The notes: generated by a model not told the origin, from the sequence alone. A stretch of 64,000 nt of DNA from Pseudoalteromonas tunicata (GCF_002310815.1 NZ_CP011032.1:722001-786000), one strand, 5' to 3'; positions 1 through 10,036 are shown, counted from the first letter of the stretch. Translations and numbers: made by a program.

Positions 1-2
1 AA

Positions 3-695
3 ATCGATTTAGCGACTAAAAAAGTGATTGGTTGCGAAGCATTATTGCGCTGGCCAACCGATGATGGTCAATTTATATCCCCTGTTGTATTTGTCCCATT
101 AGCCGAGTACTCGGGCCTGATTGTTGATATCGGTCAATGGGTATTAGCACAAGCCTGCCAACAGCAAAAAGAGTTAGAAGCACTTGGGTATAAAATCCGG
201 ATGGCGGTAAATGTGTCTGTACCACAATTTCGCAATATTGATTTTGTTAAACAAGTTAAACAGACAATTGCAGAGCATAAAGTTGAACCGGGTTTTATTG
301 AATTAGAAGTCACGGAAAGTATAGTAATGGACGACCCTACCGCAGTCATTGCGGTATTAACTGAATTAAAATCATTAGGAATTGAAATTGCGATTGACGA
401 TTTTGGTACTGGTTTTTCATCATTAAGTTACTTACAAAAGCTACCGCTAGATCGGATTAAAATCGATCGCGCTTTTATTAAAGATATCCCTAATGAAGAC
501 GCCGAAGCCATTGCTGAATTAATCATTGCACTAGGCAAAAAAATGAAACTTCATACTATTGCCGAAGGTATAGAAACCCAAGCCCAAGCAGATTATTTAA
601 TTAAAGCTGGATGTGAAGAAGCGCAAGGTTTTATGTATTCAAAACCACTCCCGAGTAGAGAATTAGTGCAGTTTTTACAAAATTATTTACATTAA
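3..695 (+). CDS. EAL-domain c-di-GMP phosphodiesterase, 5'-truncated by the window edge
   Basis: The reading frame is open to the left edge, so only the C-terminal 230 or so residues are present; a GTG at 24 is internal, because the residues before it already match the family (DLATKKVIGCEALLRW). The EAL signature is EALLRW. Further conserved catalytic-core elements are visible: ELEVTES, the metal-site loop DDFGTGFSSLSYL, KIDRAFI, IAEGIE and QGFMYSKPLP. The full set suggests an active phosphodiesterase that degrades cyclic-di-GMP to pGpG. An N-terminal sensory or GGDEF part is probably outside the window. The gene is followed by about 200 bp and then ygiQ on the same strand. Confidence 0.93.
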   Translation: MDLATKKVIGCEALLRWPTDDGQFISPVVFVPLAEYSGLIVDIGQWVLAQACQQQKELEALGYKIRMAVNVSVPQFRNIDFVKQVKQTIAEHKVEPGFIELEVTESIVMDDPTAVIAVLTELKSLGIEIAIDDFGTGFSSLSYLQKLPLDRIKIDRAFIKDIPNEDAEAIAELIIALGKKMKLHTIAEGIETQAQADYLIKAGCEEAQGFMYSKPLPSRELVQFLQNYLH

Positions 696-749
696 TAACC
701 CTACTTTTTGGTTGTTATTTGTTCGATTTCATTTGTAACTAAACTCAGG

Positions 750-755
750 TATAAT
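750..755 (+). promoter_or_regulatory. candidate -10 box upstream of ygiQ
   Basis: A perfect TATAAT followed by a GC-rich discriminator (TCCCGCCC) lies about 140 bp before ygiQ. No good -35 box stands at 16-18 bp (TTGTAA at 733 is too close), so this is a weak call. The rest of the 200-bp gap shows nothing else clear. Confidence 0.35.
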
Positions 756-895
756 TCCCGCCCTTAATTTCATTCTTATCATTCCTACGCAAGTTTAGAC
801 GGATTTTTCTTTTCACTTTCATTTTATGGATGAAGCGTGCACTAGGCTAAGATAGATGGATCACTGAATTTTTGTTTTGTCTCTGAGGCTTTAAT

Positions 896-3082
896 ATGGC
901 AGCGCTAACTGCTGAACGCGGACTTTTTTCTTATCCAAAATACTGGGCAGAGTGCTATGGCACCGCCGATTTCTTACCTACAACCCGCGCAGAAATGGAT
1001 GCTTTAGGCTGGGACAGCTGTGATATTATTATCATTTCAGGCGATGCTTATGTTGACCACCCAAGCTTTGGTATGGCGGTCATTGGCCGTGTGCTTGAGT
1101 CTCAGGGATTCAGAGTTGGGATTATTGCGCAGCCAGATTGGAACAGCAAAGATGCGTTTATGAGTTTAGGTAAACCGAATTTGTTTTACGGTGTGAGTGC
1201 CGGAAATATGGATTCGATGATTAATCGCTATACGGCTGAAAAGCGTATGCGTCATGATGATGCTTATACGCCAGGTAACGTCGGTGGTAAGCGCCCTGAT
1301 CGTGCTGTATTGGTTTATACCCAACGCTGTAAAGAAGCTTACAAAGATGTACCGGTTGTAATTGGTGGCATTGAGGCAAGTTTGCGCCGTATTGCTCATT
1401 ATGATTATTGGTCTGAGAAAGTACGCCGCAGCATCATTTTTGATGCCAAAGCTGACATCCTCATTTACGGTAATGCTGAACGTCCATTAGTTGAAGTTGC
1501 ACATCGTATTGCAGCGGGTGAAACAATTGCCGATATTCAAGATGTACGTGGTACTGCGGTTATTCGTAAAGAACCTTTACCTGGTTGGCGCGGTGCAGAT
1601 TCAACCGCTATCGATAAAATCGGTAAAATAGATCCAATCCCAAATCCTTATGGTGCTGACGATGTGGGCTGTAGCAAATCTGAATTTAAACAAGCGGGCA
1701 TTGATTTGCAGGCTGAGGCTGCCAAGCCTATAGTTGTGCAGCCTGCACGGCCAAAACCATGGGAAAAAACTTACGTTAAACTACCTGCCTTTGAGCAAGT
1801 GAGTGTTAATAAGCCTTTATATGCGCATGCTTCGCGTATTTTACATCAAGAAACTAACCCTGGTTGTGCGAGGGCATTATTTCAACGGCATGGCGATCGC
1901 TCTGTATGGGTTAATCCGCCTGCGTTTCCGCTTGAAACGCAAGAGATGGATGGTGTTTTTGGACTGCCATATCAACGAGTGCCGCACCCAAGTTATGGCG
2001 ATGCTAAAATTCCAGCGTATGACATGATTAAAACCTCTGTAAATATCATGCGTGGCTGTTTTGGTGGTTGTAGTTTTTGCTCTATTACTGAGCATGAAGG
2101 GCGCATAATTCAAAGCCGTTCACACGAATCAATTATTAATGAAATCGAGCAAATCCGCGATAAAGTGCCTGGATTCACCGGCGTTATTTCTGATTTGGGT
2201 GGCCCTACAGCAAACATGTACAAGTTACGCTGTAAAAGTGAAAAAGCCGAAAGTACCTGTCGTCGTTTGTCATGTGTTTACCCTGATATTTGTAATCACA
2301 TGGATACAGATCATACGCCAACCATTGATTTATATCGTAAAGCGCGTGATGTAAAAGGAATTAAAAAAATCTTGATTGCATCGGGTGTACGTTATGATTT
2401 AGCCGTACAAGACCCTCGTTATGTTAAAGAGCTTGTGACTCATCATGTTGGCGGTTATTTAAAAATAGCACCAGAGCATACTGAAGATGGGCCATTGTCA
2501 AAAATGATGAAGCCAGGCATGGGAGCGTACGATGAATTTAAAGCTTTGTTTGATAAGTATTCGAAAGAAGCGGGTAAAAAGCAGTATTTAATTCCTTATT
2601 TTATTTCGGCGCATCCCGGTACAACCGATCTAGATATGGTGAACATGGCACTTTGGCTTAAATCGAATGATTTTAAGCTCGATCAAGTACAAAATTTTTA
2701 TCCATCACCAATGGCAAATGCGACCACGATTTATCATACCGAAATGAACTCGTTGCGTAATATTAAAAATAATACGGATATTGTTGCAGTGCCAAAAGGT
2801 GCGAGGCAGCGTCGTTTGCATAAAGCAATTTTACGTTACCATGACCCTGCAGGCTGGCCGATGATCCGTGACGCATTGCGCGCTATGGGAATGGCTAAGT
2901 TAATTGGCAAAGGGCCAAATTGTTTAGTGCCAGAAGAAGGGCGTGATGAATTAAAAACCTTAGCTAAAAAAGGTGGCGTGAGTAAAGGCAAGCCAGCTTT
3001 AACTCGCCATACTGGTTTTAGCCAGTTTAAAAAGGCGAATACCAAACCGAGAGTAGGTGATAACCGCCAGCGTGCAAAATAA
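896..3082 (+). CDS. ygiQ: YgiQ family radical SAM protein
   Basis: 728 residues, the usual length for YgiQ (UPF0313). The radical-SAM cysteine motif CxxxCxxC lies at about residues 388, 392 and 395 ([10 protein letters not shown]) and would bind the [4Fe-4S] cluster that cleaves S-adenosylmethionine. The N-terminal half carries the conserved YgiQ blocks [20 protein letters not shown] and [18 protein letters not shown], which match Escherichia coli YgiQ closely from memory. The biochemical reaction of this family is not established. The ATG at 896 has a GAGG at 885-888. The gene stands alone and ends at a bidirectional terminator facing the S9 peptidase gene. Confidence 0.95.
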   Translation: MAALTAERGLFSYPKYWAECYGTADFLPTTRAEMDALGWDSCDIIIISGDAYVDHPSFGMAVIGRVLESQGFRVGIIAQPDWNSKDAFMSLGKPNLFYGVSAGNMDSMINRYTAEKRMRHDDAYTPGNVGGKRPDRAVLVYTQRCKEAYKDVPVVIGGIEASLRRIAHYDYWSEKVRRSIIFDAKADILIYGNAERPLVEVAHRIAAGETIADIQDVRGTAVIRKEPLPGWRGADSTAIDKIGKIDPIPNPYGADDVGCSKSEFKQAGIDLQAEAAKPIVVQPARPKPWEKTYVKLPAFEQVSVNKPLYAHASRILHQETNPGCARALFQRHGDRSVWVNPPAFPLETQEMDGVFGLPYQRVPHPSYGDAKIPAYDMIKTSVNIMRGCFGGCSFCSITEHEGRIIQSRSHESIINEIEQIRDKVPGFTGVISDLGGPTANMYKLRCKSEKAESTCRRLSCVYPDICNHMDTDHTPTIDLYRKARDVKGIKKILIASGVRYDLAVQDPRYVKELVTHHVGGYLKIAPEHTEDGPLSKMMKPGMGAYDEFKALFDKYSKEAGKKQYLIPYFISAHPGTTDLDMVNMALWLKSNDFKLDQVQNFYPSPMANATTIYHTEMNSLRNIKNNTDIVAVPKGARQRRLHKAILRYHDPAGWPMIRDALRAMGMAKLIGKGPNCLVPEEGRDELKTLAKKGGVSKGKPALTRHTGFSQFKKANTKPRVGDNRQRAK

Positions 3083-3116
3083 GCTTACTATTTTGGTTTA
3101 TAAATATGAGTTCAAT

Positions 3117-3147
3117 AAAAAATGCCGCAGATGCGGCATTTTTTATT
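3117..3147. terminator. bidirectional rho-independent terminator
   Basis: The stem AATGCCGCA / TGCGGCATT is flanked by an A-run and a T-run, so it works for both ygiQ (+) and the convergent S9 peptidase gene (-). Confidence 0.9.
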
Positions 3148-3164
3148 GTTGTTTGTTAAGCGTT

Positions 3165-5969
3165 TTATTCTTCTATAAACGCTTCACCTTGTGTCATCCA
3201 TTGCGGTGCAGGCAAGCCTTTTAGATGATGATCAAAGTATTCCATCATTCGAATTGAGAAATCGACTTGATTTGGAAATTTCTTTAAGTGGTGCGGTTCT
3301 CCTTCATATTGTAAAAAAATCACATCTTTTTGAGCACGGCGCAGGGCCAAATAGTACTGAACACCTTCATGCCAAGGTACAGCGTCATCTTTATCACCAA
3401 ACATAATTAAAATGGGAGTATTCACTTTGTCGGCAAAAAACACCGGTGAGTTTTCAATGTATAAGTCACGGGCTTCAAACAGGTTTTTACCAATGCGGCT
3501 TTGGCCGGTTTCGTATTGGAATTGGCGCGCCAAACCTGATTTTAAACGAATGCCGCTATAGGCACTGGTCATATTGGAGACTGGTGCCCCTGAAACCACT
3601 GCTTTAAACATATCTGTTTGAGTGATCATAAACGCACTTTGATAGCCCGCCCATGAATGACCTTGCAAGCCAATTTTATCCGGATGAGCAACTCCAATAT
3701 CAATTAATTTTTGTGCGGCATTAATCATAGTTTGAGTTGATGATTTACCTGGATGACCAATTTCAAAACGAATATCGGGCAAAAAGATCGCATACCCATT
3801 TGAAGTAAACATTGGCAGGTTTGGTCTATGGTTTAACTCCATTGCTGGAAAGTCATACATGCGTTGACTCATATAACGGTAAAAATAAACCACAACAGGT
3901 ACTTTATCGCCTTTTTTATAGCCAGCAGGTTTAATCAGTACACCTTGTAAATCTTCACCGTCATAGCCTTTATATTGTACTAGTTCAGGCTGTGCGCCCC
4001 AGGCAAAGTTTTTAAGTTGTGGGTTTAGATTGGTCACCTTTTTTGGCTTTTTAAATGAAACGTCAGTTTGCCAAAGGTCGGGAAATTGTTGGTAGCTTTG
4101 CTTGGTAAATAGCAGGCGGTCGCTATTTTTAGCTTTATCAACGAGATCAAAACGTTGCTTACCTTTTAATGTGGTTTTTACGGTTGAGGTCGTAAAATCG
4201 AATGTGGCAACAGCGGTTTCTTTATTAACGGTATTATGCGCACTTAAAAATAAAGGTTGTTTAGGGTCTATTCCCACTTGGCGTTTGTCTAGAGTCACGG
4301 CTCGATATTGGGTTTTAGTTTCTGCACCTTGTGTTAGGCGAGTTGCCTGCATAGTCGAGACATCAAACGCCCAAATGTCGAACTTGCTATACACCAATAC
4401 CGCACTGCTGTCGGCAAGCCAACCAGCAAAACCATAGCCAGGTGTTGGCGTTGGGTAATCATGCTGGTCGTCAGCAAACACTGCTTTAATGGCCTGTGTT
4501 AGCGGTTTGGTTTGGTTGGTCGTTAAGTTTTTAAGTTGAACCGCTCCATCTAAAAAATAAGCCGCATATTGGCCATTTGGTGCTAAGGTGGGGGTTTCGC
4601 GGCTTTGTTTTACAATTAACTTGCTATTACCTGTGGCGACATCAATCGCGTAGTAATCGGCATAAAAGCCATCATACATAACTTTGTTTAGATAAGGCGT
4701 ATTACTAGAGCCAAGTAAAAATGACTTTTCAGTGTGGATTTTTAAATCTTCAATCTCAGGCGTGCTTAACTGTACAACATTGCGGCTATTGTAATGGTAA
4801 ACAGCTTGGTAATGGCGGTACTTATTTTCTTCATTCCACTGTATTTGCTCGCGAGTTTTAATTTGTGGATTTTGGTGGTGCCATACTTTAAGGCCTTTAT
4901 GGGCACGAATAGTATCAAAGTCGCGTAAATCTTCGGTTGTTTTATATTTTTTATCTGCAATTTTTGCATCAAGTGCTGGGCGGTTTTCAAAATAAAGGCG
5001 TTCACCTTGCTCTGACCATTCAAGCTTGGCTGTTTTGCCCGTAAACCATTGCTCATTATTGCTGTTAATGGTGGTCAATCTATTGCTTGGCTGTTGCCAT
5101 AAATAAAGCTGGTGGCTGCGACGTCTTGCGTCATTATTTACATAGTTACCCGCATAAAATGCAACGGTATTTTCATTTGGATGCCAGCTAATTTTGGTGG
5201 CGCTTATTCCAGGCTCAGTCATTATTGGGCTCTGGCTGATGCTTTTGGCTAATGAAAGGTAAGAAATCGCATTTTGCGCTCCATCTTTATAAACTTGGCT
5301 GATTAACATGCCTGCACTTTGGTGAGCAAAATCATAGCTTAATACACCATCAAATAGTTGTTCTTGCGCTGTTGCAAGTTTTATTATTTTAAGTGGCAAT
5401 GCTGTATCTTTTTTATCGGGTTTAATGGCGCTTTTTGGGGCTGTTTCGCTATCAACAGCACTTAGTTCGTAATCATCTTTGCTGTCGTTGTCTTCTTTTT
5501 CGGTTTTTTCGTCTGGTTTATCTTGGCGAAATGCTAGCCATTGACCATCATCAGATAATTGAAAATCTTTTACTTCATCAAATCGGAGTTGTTGTTTCGT
5601 TTGGGTATTAACGAGTGCTAAATTATTGCGAAGTTTTTTTTTCTCTTTTTTGGTTGCGCTTTCAGAAGTTAATAAATCAGGTTTAGCGATAAATGCGACC
5701 CAAAGCCCATTTTTACTAAATTGTGGTTTAGTACCATTCTCGATAGATGCAAGGGTCTTGTTGCTGTTTAAATCGTACAAAAGCCCTTTAGGGTCGCCTC
5801 GGTAGGGCGTAGCTGATAACGCTAAAAATCGACCATCCTCTGTGAGCTGAGTATTTTGTGCTGTTTTAAAATCAAAGACATCGGTAAAGGTTAAGTTTTG
5901 ACTTGCAAAAATGGGCGTCGAAAAACTCGTTATGACTGCAACGGTAAGTGTCGAAAGCACTTTATTCAT
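3165..5969 (-). CDS. exported S9 family prolyl-oligopeptidase-type peptidase
   Basis: 934 residues with an N-terminal signal peptide (positively charged MNK, hydrophobic core, probable cleavage after IFA or IFAS), so periplasmic or secreted. The first roughly 650 residues look like a beta-propeller of repeated short blades; the last 250 form the alpha/beta hydrolase domain. The catalytic triad is visible: Ser near residue 772 in GHSWAGY, Asp in GDKDDAVPW, and His in GEPHHLKKF. The family cleaves short peptides, often after proline or by removing dipeptides; the specificity here cannot be read from sequence. An acidic, Lys-rich insertion (residues about 150-195) is low complexity. No operon partners. 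Confidence 0.9.
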   Translation of the reverse strand: MNKVLSTLTVAVITSFSTPIFASQNLTFTDVFDFKTAQNTQLTEDGRFLALSATPYRGDPKGLLYDLNSNKTLASIENGTKPQFSKNGLWVAFIAKPDLLTSESATKKEKKKLRNNLALVNTQTKQQLRFDEVKDFQLSDDGQWLAFRQDKPDEKTEKEDNDSKDDYELSAVDSETAPKSAIKPDKKDTALPLKIIKLATAQEQLFDGVLSYDFAHQSAGMLISQVYKDGAQNAISYLSLAKSISQSPIMTEPGISATKISWHPNENTVAFYAGNYVNNDARRRSHQLYLWQQPSNRLTTINSNNEQWFTGKTAKLEWSEQGERLYFENRPALDAKIADKKYKTTEDLRDFDTIRAHKGLKVWHHQNPQIKTREQIQWNEENKYRHYQAVYHYNSRNVVQLSTPEIEDLKIHTEKSFLLGSSNTPYLNKVMYDGFYADYYAIDVATGNSKLIVKQSRETPTLAPNGQYAAYFLDGAVQLKNLTTNQTKPLTQAIKAVFADDQHDYPTPTPGYGFAGWLADSSAVLVYSKFDIWAFDVSTMQATRLTQGAETKTQYRAVTLDKRQVGIDPKQPLFLSAHNTVNKETAVATFDFTTSTVKTTLKGKQRFDLVDKAKNSDRLLFTKQSYQQFPDLWQTDVSFKKPKKVTNLNPQLKNFAWGAQPELVQYKGYDGEDLQGVLIKPAGYKKGDKVPVVVYFYRYMSQRMYDFPAMELNHRPNLPMFTSNGYAIFLPDIRFEIGHPGKSSTQTMINAAQKLIDIGVAHPDKIGLQGHSWAGYQSAFMITQTDMFKAVVSGAPVSNMTSAYSGIRLKSGLARQFQYETGQSRIGKNLFEARDLYIENSPVFFADKVNTPILIMFGDKDDAVPWHEGVQYYLALRRAQKDVIFLQYEGEPHHLKKFPNQVDFSIRMMEYFDHHLKGLPAPQWMTQGEAFIEE

Positions 5970-6090
5970 TTTTAGTTACCATGTTAAAGCGAAAGGGCTA
6001 TTGAGTTAAACATATCAAGGAGTTAACCGAGCATAGAAACATTAACGATAAGTGGCAATTATTTAAGATGAAGAGAGGAAAACGTGGCGT

Positions 6091-6121
6091 TTAAAGTGGC
6101 AAACAGGGTTCGCCACTTTAA
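6091..6121 (-). terminator. stem-loop downstream of slmA
   Basis: A perfect 10-bp inverted repeat, TTAAAGTGGC / GCCACTTTAA with an 11-nt loop, lies just after the slmA stop codon. It lacks a long T-run on the minus strand, so termination strength is uncertain. Confidence 0.55.
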
Positions 6122-6126
6122 AAATT

Positions 6127-6714
6127 TTATTGCCAAGCAAGAGATAGCATTGACCACTGACTTTCAAATTGATGGCTAGGTTTGATTTTAAAATCAGAGC
6201 GTACAAATTGATTCATTCGGCCTTCAACATAGGCGAGTAATAAATTAGCTAGATGCGCTTCTTCAATGCTGAAGGTTTTGCCTTCGCGGAGTTTACGTTC
6301 GCGCAGCACTTGCTTCAATTGAGTTTCGAGCTTTTCGAATAAACTTTGAATGCGATCTCGTAATCGCTCTTGCTCACCCTGTAGGGCATCACCGGTTAAA
6401 ATACGAGTGATCCCTGGATTTTTTTCTGAAAAGGTTAAGAGTAAACCTAAAATATTGTAGATGCGGCCTTGGGTATCTTTTTCATTATCTAAAATGATAT
6501 TGATGCGAGATAATAATGTATCTTCAATAAATTCAATTAAGCCTTCAAACATTCGTGCTTTACTTGGAAAATGACGATAAAGCGCGGCTTCAGATACACC
6601 GACTTCAGCTGCTAGTTTAGCTGTGGTGATCCTCTGTCCTGGGCTGGTTTCGAGCATTTGCGCTAAGGCTTGTAAAATTTGCTCTTTGCGATTGCTACGC
6701 TTATTTGCAGGCAT
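6127..6714 (-). CDS. slmA: nucleoid occlusion factor SlmA (TetR family)
   Basis: 195 residues, normal SlmA length. The N-terminal helix-turn-helix (about residues 12-60: [20 protein letters not shown]) would bind SlmA sites on the chromosome. The C-terminal domain carries the conserved SlmA blocks [19 protein letters not shown] and the terminal FxSQWxMLSLAW-like end. SlmA blocks FtsZ ring assembly over the nucleoid. The ATG at 6714 has an AAGGGA Shine-Dalgarno. It lies directly downstream of coaBC; in many gammaproteobacteria dut sits between these two genes, and it is absent here. Confidence 0.95.
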   Translation of the reverse strand: MPANKRSNRKEQILQALAQMLETSPGQRITTAKLAAEVGVSEAALYRHFPSKARMFEGLIEFIEDTLLSRINIILDNEKDTQGRIYNILGLLLTFSEKNPGITRILTGDALQGEQERLRDRIQSLFEKLETQLKQVLRERKLREGKTFSIEEAHLANLLLAYVEGRMNQFVRSDFKIKPSHQFESQWSMLSLAWQ

Positions 6715-6736
6715 GGTTTATCCCTTACTTCTTATA

Positions 6737-6766
6737 ATTATGTTTTTGCGCTTGGCTTTTTGTCAC
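6737..6766 (-). promoter_or_regulatory. candidate slmA promoter
   Basis: On the minus strand GTGACA and CATAAT are separated by 18 bp in the coaBC-slmA gap, giving slmA a possible promoter of its own. Confidence 0.4.
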
Positions 6767-6818
6767 TGCATGGTAATTGTTTATGCTTGTGGTTTCCAGC
6801 CTTGTTTTACGCATCAAT

Positions 6819-8051
6819 TTAGTTGTTTTGTCGCTCGAATATTGTCTTTATAATTGATACAGCTAGTATTTCTTTACTTTGAACGGGTAAATCTAACTGA
6901 CCATTTTGCCAGTAAATTGTTAAGGCATTATGATCAGAATTAAAGCCAATGCCTTGCTGTGATACATCGTTTGCGCAAATCAAATCAAGGTTTTTGTTGA
7001 TGAGCTTACCTTGGGCATATTGCGCTACATTTTGCGTTTCTGCAGCAAAACCCACGGTAAATGGCCTGTGTGATTTTAAAGCCGCGACATCTGCAATGAT
7101 GTCTGGGTTTTTGACCAGGGTTAATGTCAGGTTATCGCCTTGTTTTTTTATCTTTTGGCTTTGAATATCGGCAGCGCGGTAATCAGCAACGGCTGCACAG
7201 CCAATAAATACATCTGATTCTACTGCGAGCGTTAAGGCCGCTTGATGCATTTCAAGCGCACTTTCTACTGCTATTTTATGGACACCATCAGGAGTTTTGA
7301 GGGTAACGGGCCCTGAAATTAAATTAACCTTAGCACCTAATGATACTGCAGCTGCTGCAAGTGCATAGCCCATTTTTCCTGAACTATGATTGCTAATAAA
7401 GCGTACCGGGTCGAGCGCTTCTCGTGTCGGACCAGCGGTAATTGTAATTGTTTTGCCAGCAAAAAGGGGTTGTTCTGCATGACTTATTTCTATCTCACTT
7501 ATTAATGCTGGACGATTGAGTAAATCGTTACACAAGCTCACAAGTTCTGCGGGTTCTAACATTCTACCAGCACCTACATCACCACAAGCTTGTACGCCAC
7601 TGGCAGGGCCCCAAATATGAATACCTCTAGCTGCAAGCGTTGTTAAGTTAGCTTGTGTGGCTGCATGAGCGTACATTTGTTGATTCATTGCCGGTGCAAT
7701 AGCAACAAGGCTAGGAGTAGCCAATAATAATGTCGTGAGCAGGTCATCAGCCATGCCTTGGCTCATTTTTGCGATGATATTTGCTGTTGCGGGGGCTACT
7801 AAAATAAGATCTGCCCATTTAGCGAATTCAATATGGCCCATTGCCGCTTCGGCATTCGGGTCGAGTAAGCTGTCTGAAACAGGCTGCCCTGAAACTGCTT
7901 GCATCGTAAGCGGGGTAATAAATGCTTGCGCAGAATGTGTCATAACCACTTTTACATCGTGACCATGATCTTTTAAACGGCGAACTAATTCAGCGCATTT
8001 ATAGGCAGCAATGCCCCCAGAGATAGCAAGTAATATTTTTTTATTGGCCAT
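6819..8051 (-). CDS. coaBC: bifunctional phosphopantothenoylcysteine decarboxylase / phosphopantothenate-cysteine ligase
   Basis: 410 residues from the ATG at 8051 ([18 protein letters not shown]); an in-frame extension to 8138 adds 29 residues unlike the family and was rejected. The N-terminal CoaC flavoprotein domain shows the glycine-rich start, the His of HIEFAKW, PAMNQQM and the Cys of [14 protein letters not shown]. The C-terminal CoaB ligase domain starts near residue 200 ([20 protein letters not shown]) and contains the [10 protein letters not shown] loop. It performs two steps of coenzyme A synthesis; coaE, the final step, is 10 kb away. It is divergent from radC with about 138 bp between starts. 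Confidence 0.95.
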   Translation of the reverse strand: MANKKILLAISGGIAAYKCAELVRRLKDHGHDVKVVMTHSAQAFITPLTMQAVSGQPVSDSLLDPNAEAAMGHIEFAKWADLILVAPATANIIAKMSQGMADDLLTTLLLATPSLVAIAPAMNQQMYAHAATQANLTTLAARGIHIWGPASGVQACGDVGAGRMLEPAELVSLCNDLLNRPALISEIEISHAEQPLFAGKTITITAGPTREALDPVRFISNHSSGKMGYALAAAAVSLGAKVNLISGPVTLKTPDGVHKIAVESALEMHQAALTLAVESDVFIGCAAVADYRAADIQSQKIKKQGDNLTLTLVKNPDIIADVAALKSHRPFTVGFAAETQNVAQYAQGKLINKNLDLICANDVSQQGIGFNSDHNALTIYWQNGQLDLPVQSKEILAVSIIKTIFERQNN

Positions 8052-8189
8052 AAATTGACTCACTGTAGAGTGACTGCGGATTAGCGAACCGCGTATTGAA
8101 AACGTGTGTCGCAATATTACGTTTGCTTGCGACAGCAAGCAAATTTATCACTACAATTTAAGTTAAGTGCAATCACCAAGGATGGAATT

Positions 8190-8864
8190 ATGCAAATCTC
8201 ATTGATGGCGGCAGAGCTCAGGCCGCGTGAAAAATTGTTGAAATTAGGCGCCGAAGCGCTCAGTGACGCAGAGTTGTTAGCCATATTTTTACGAACTGGG
8301 ATCCCAGGAATGAATGCCATTGAATTGGCCGAGCATGTACTTGATACCCATCATTCACTTAATCAGCTCTTTAGTGCTTCGTTATTAGAATTTAGCCAAG
8401 TTAAAGGGCTCGGTGCGGCAAAGTATGCACAGTTACAAGCAGTACTTGAACTGAGTAAGCGTTTTTTACATGAGTCTTGCCAGCGCGATACCGTATTCAA
8501 TTCTCCTACCCATGTCCGAGATTATTTGGCGTTAGAATTAAAATCGCGGCAGCAAGAAGTCTTTATGGTATTGTTTTTAGATAATCAAAACCGTTTGATT
8601 TGCCAGAAGATTTTGTTTTATGGCACCATCAATGCTGCCGCTGTTTACCCAAGAGAGGTGGTCAAAGAAGTGCTTAAAATGAACGCTAATGCGGTGATAT
8701 TTGCACACAACCACCCATCTGGAATTGCAGAGCCTAGCCAGGCAGATCAGGTAATTACACGTAAATTAACTCAGGCATTATCACTAATTGATGTTGCCGT
8801 ACTTGATCATCTGATTGTGGGTGGAAATCAAGTGGTTTCGTTTGCGGAGCGAGGTTTACTTTAG
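8190..8864 (+). CDS. radC: RadC family JAB-domain protein
   Basis: 224 residues from the ATG at 8190, chosen because AAGGA at 8178-8182 is well spaced and the product begins like RadC (MAAELRPREKLL). The N-terminal helix-hairpin-helix-like region (LGAEALSDAELLAIFLRTG) is followed by the JAB/MPN metal-binding core, with the HNHPSG motif and downstream Asp (SQADQV). The family was once linked to DNA repair, but its biochemical role is unsettled. The gene is divergent from coaBC, the usual arrangement. Confidence 0.94.
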   Translation: MQISLMAAELRPREKLLKLGAEALSDAELLAIFLRTGIPGMNAIELAEHVLDTHHSLNQLFSASLLEFSQVKGLGAAKYAQLQAVLELSKRFLHESCQRDTVFNSPTHVRDYLALELKSRQQEVFMVLFLDNQNRLICQKILFYGTINAAAVYPREVVKEVLKMNANAVIFAHNHPSGIAEPSQADQVITRKLTQALSLIDVAVLDHLIVGGNQVVSFAERGLL

Positions 8865-8924
8865 GCATCTCATAGCAAGAATAAATAATAAAATAACACT
8901 TAATTGATAATTAACTGATTTAGT

Positions 8925-8991
8925 AGATATTAATCTTATTGAAAATGATTGTCATTTAGACTAAAATTCATCTCAGATATTAATCTTGCTG
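8925..8991 (+). repeat. 13-bp direct repeat pair flanking the bfd Fur box
   Basis: AGATATTAATCTT occurs at 8925-8937 and again at 8975-8987, exactly 50 bp apart, each followed by two variable bases and TGA. The Fur-like box lies between them. They may be paired operator sites or remnants of a local duplication. Confidence 0.7.
8941..8959 (+). promoter_or_regulatory. Fur box upstream of bfd
   Basis: GAAAATGATTGTCATTTAG resembles the 19-bp Fur consensus (GATAATGATAATCATTATC), with the central ATGATTGTCAT dyad well conserved. Its position about 40-60 bp before the bfd start fits iron repression of bfd. Confidence 0.75.
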
Positions 8992-9000
8992 AGAACCTAA

Positions 9001-9201
9001 ATGTACGTTTGTATTTGCCACGCTGTAACAGACAAAAAAATTACCCAAGCTGTTGCTGAGGGTGTTGAGTCAATGCGTCAATTACGACATTGTTTAGGTG
9101 TAGGTAGCCAATGCGGAAAATGCGTTTGCCATGCTCAACAAGTATTAATGGAAGCGCAACAGGTCAAAATTAGTTTTCAGTTGCAAAGAGAGGTGGCTTA
9201 G
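9001..9201 (+). CDS. bfd: bacterioferritin-associated ferredoxin
   Basis: 66 residues. The four [2Fe-2S] ligands are visible as Cys4, Cys6, Cys38 and Cys41 (MYVCICHAVT... GSQCGKC). Bfd delivers electrons to bacterioferritin to release stored Fe2+ when iron is scarce, which agrees with the Fur box in front. No bfr gene is adjacent. The stop codon sits inside the loop of its terminator. Confidence 0.95.
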   Translation: MYVCICHAVTDKKITQAVAEGVESMRQLRHCLGVGSQCGKCVCHAQQVLMEAQQVKISFQLQREVA

Positions 9202-9212
9202 CCACTTTTTTT
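9193..9212 (+). terminator. rho-independent terminator overlapping the bfd stop
   Basis: The stem GTGGC-TTA-GCCAC is followed by seven T. The bfd TAG stop is formed by the loop and first stem base, so coding and termination signals overlap. Confidence 0.8.
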
Positions 9213-9583
9213 ATCGTGTTGATAAAATATATCGGACTACCAAGCCAAGTATTTTGAAGTTATAACCCACTTCAAATGAGAACAAAAACCTCACTGCTGC
9301 TTTTTTAAGCATGAAAATGACTCTAAAAGTTAGCCGAACAGCCTATTTTACTCTTTTTTGCAAATTAGTTTAAATTAACTGCAGTTTTTGCTTTCACTTC
9401 GGCAATTGGATCACTATAATTGGCCGCTATCAAATTTACACATATGAGCGTCGATAGATCTCTTTCCTTGATCTTTGCCTGTATTTGCTATATAAAGAGC
9501 GCCCTTCGATTTATCTCGGGGCATAATACGTTTAAGGCCTAAGGGAAATCTAGCTCGAGCAAAGTTTTTGGAGATATATAGAC
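9213..9583 (+). promoter_or_regulatory. rpmB-rpmG upstream region with two candidate promoters
   Basis: The better promoter is TTGATC (9468-9473), 17 bp, TATAAA (9491-9496), giving a leader of about 80 nt. A second candidate is TTTCAC (9392-9397), 17 bp, TATAAT (9415-9420). A small hairpin (TTTGAAGT/ACTTCAAA, 9253-9276) lies farther upstream without a T-run. No ORF is supported in this stretch. Confidence 0.6.
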
Positions 9584-9820
9584 ATGTCTAAAGTATGTCA
9601 AGTTACAGGTAAGCGTCCAGCGGTTGGTAACAATCGTTCACACGCACTAAATGCAACTAAACGTCGTTTCCTACCTAACCTACAAACTCACCGTTTTTGG
9701 GTTGAAAGCGAAAACCGTTTCGTTAAACTACGTCTTACTACTAAAGGTATGCGTATTATTGATAAAAAAGGCATTGATGCGGTACTTACCGAAATCCGTG
9801 CTCGTGGCGAAAAAATTTAA
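9584..9820 (+). CDS. rpmB: 50S ribosomal protein L28
   Basis: 78 residues, the standard bacterial L28 length. It begins [20 protein letters not shown] and contains the conserved [20 protein letters not shown] core. It is the first gene of a two-gene operon with rpmG 12 bp downstream. The Shine-Dalgarno is TTGGAG before the ATG. Confidence 0.98.
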   Translation: MSKVCQVTGKRPAVGNNRSHALNATKRRFLPNLQTHRFWVESENRFVKLRLTTKGMRIIDKKGIDAVLTEIRARGEKI

Positions 9821-9832
9821 GGAGATTGAGTC

Positions 9833-9988
9833 ATGCGTGATAAAATCCGTTTAGTTTCTACTGCTGGTACTGGTTATTTCTACACTACCGACAAAAACAA
9901 GCGTACTATGCCGGAAAAAATGGAGATCAAAAAGTTTGATCCAAAAATCCGTCAACACGTTCTTTTCAAAGAAGCTAAAATCAAGTAA
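9833..9988 (+). CDS. rpmG: 50S ribosomal protein L33
   Basis: 51 residues, starting [20 protein letters not shown] and ending KEAKIK, the typical short L33. The GGAG at 9821-9824 gives a well-spaced ribosome site. The zinc-binding cysteines of the C+ form of L33 are absent, so this is the zinc-independent form. It is co-transcribed with rpmB and followed by a strong terminator. Confidence 0.97.
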   Translation: MRDKIRLVSTAGTGYFYTTDKNKRTMPEKMEIKKFDPKIRQHVLFKEAKIK

Positions 9989-10006
9989 TTGATTTTTCTT
10001 TGAAAG

Positions 10007-10036
10007 AAAAACCTAGCTTCGGCTAGGTTTTTTTTT
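10007..10036 (+). terminator. rho-independent terminator of rpmB-rpmG
   Basis: The stem AACCTAGC / GCTAGGTT with a tight TTCG tetraloop is followed by a T-run of about nine. Confidence 0.95.

Noticed and set aside
4102..4437. 111-residue open frame antisense to the S9 peptidase gene
   Set aside because: Fully inside a well-supported gene on the other strand, with no ribosome site or recognisable domain.
8052..8189. N-terminal extensions of coaBC (to 8138) and radC (from 8106)
   Set aside because: The two extensions overlap each other in the divergent promoter region, lack homology to the families, and good starts exist downstream.
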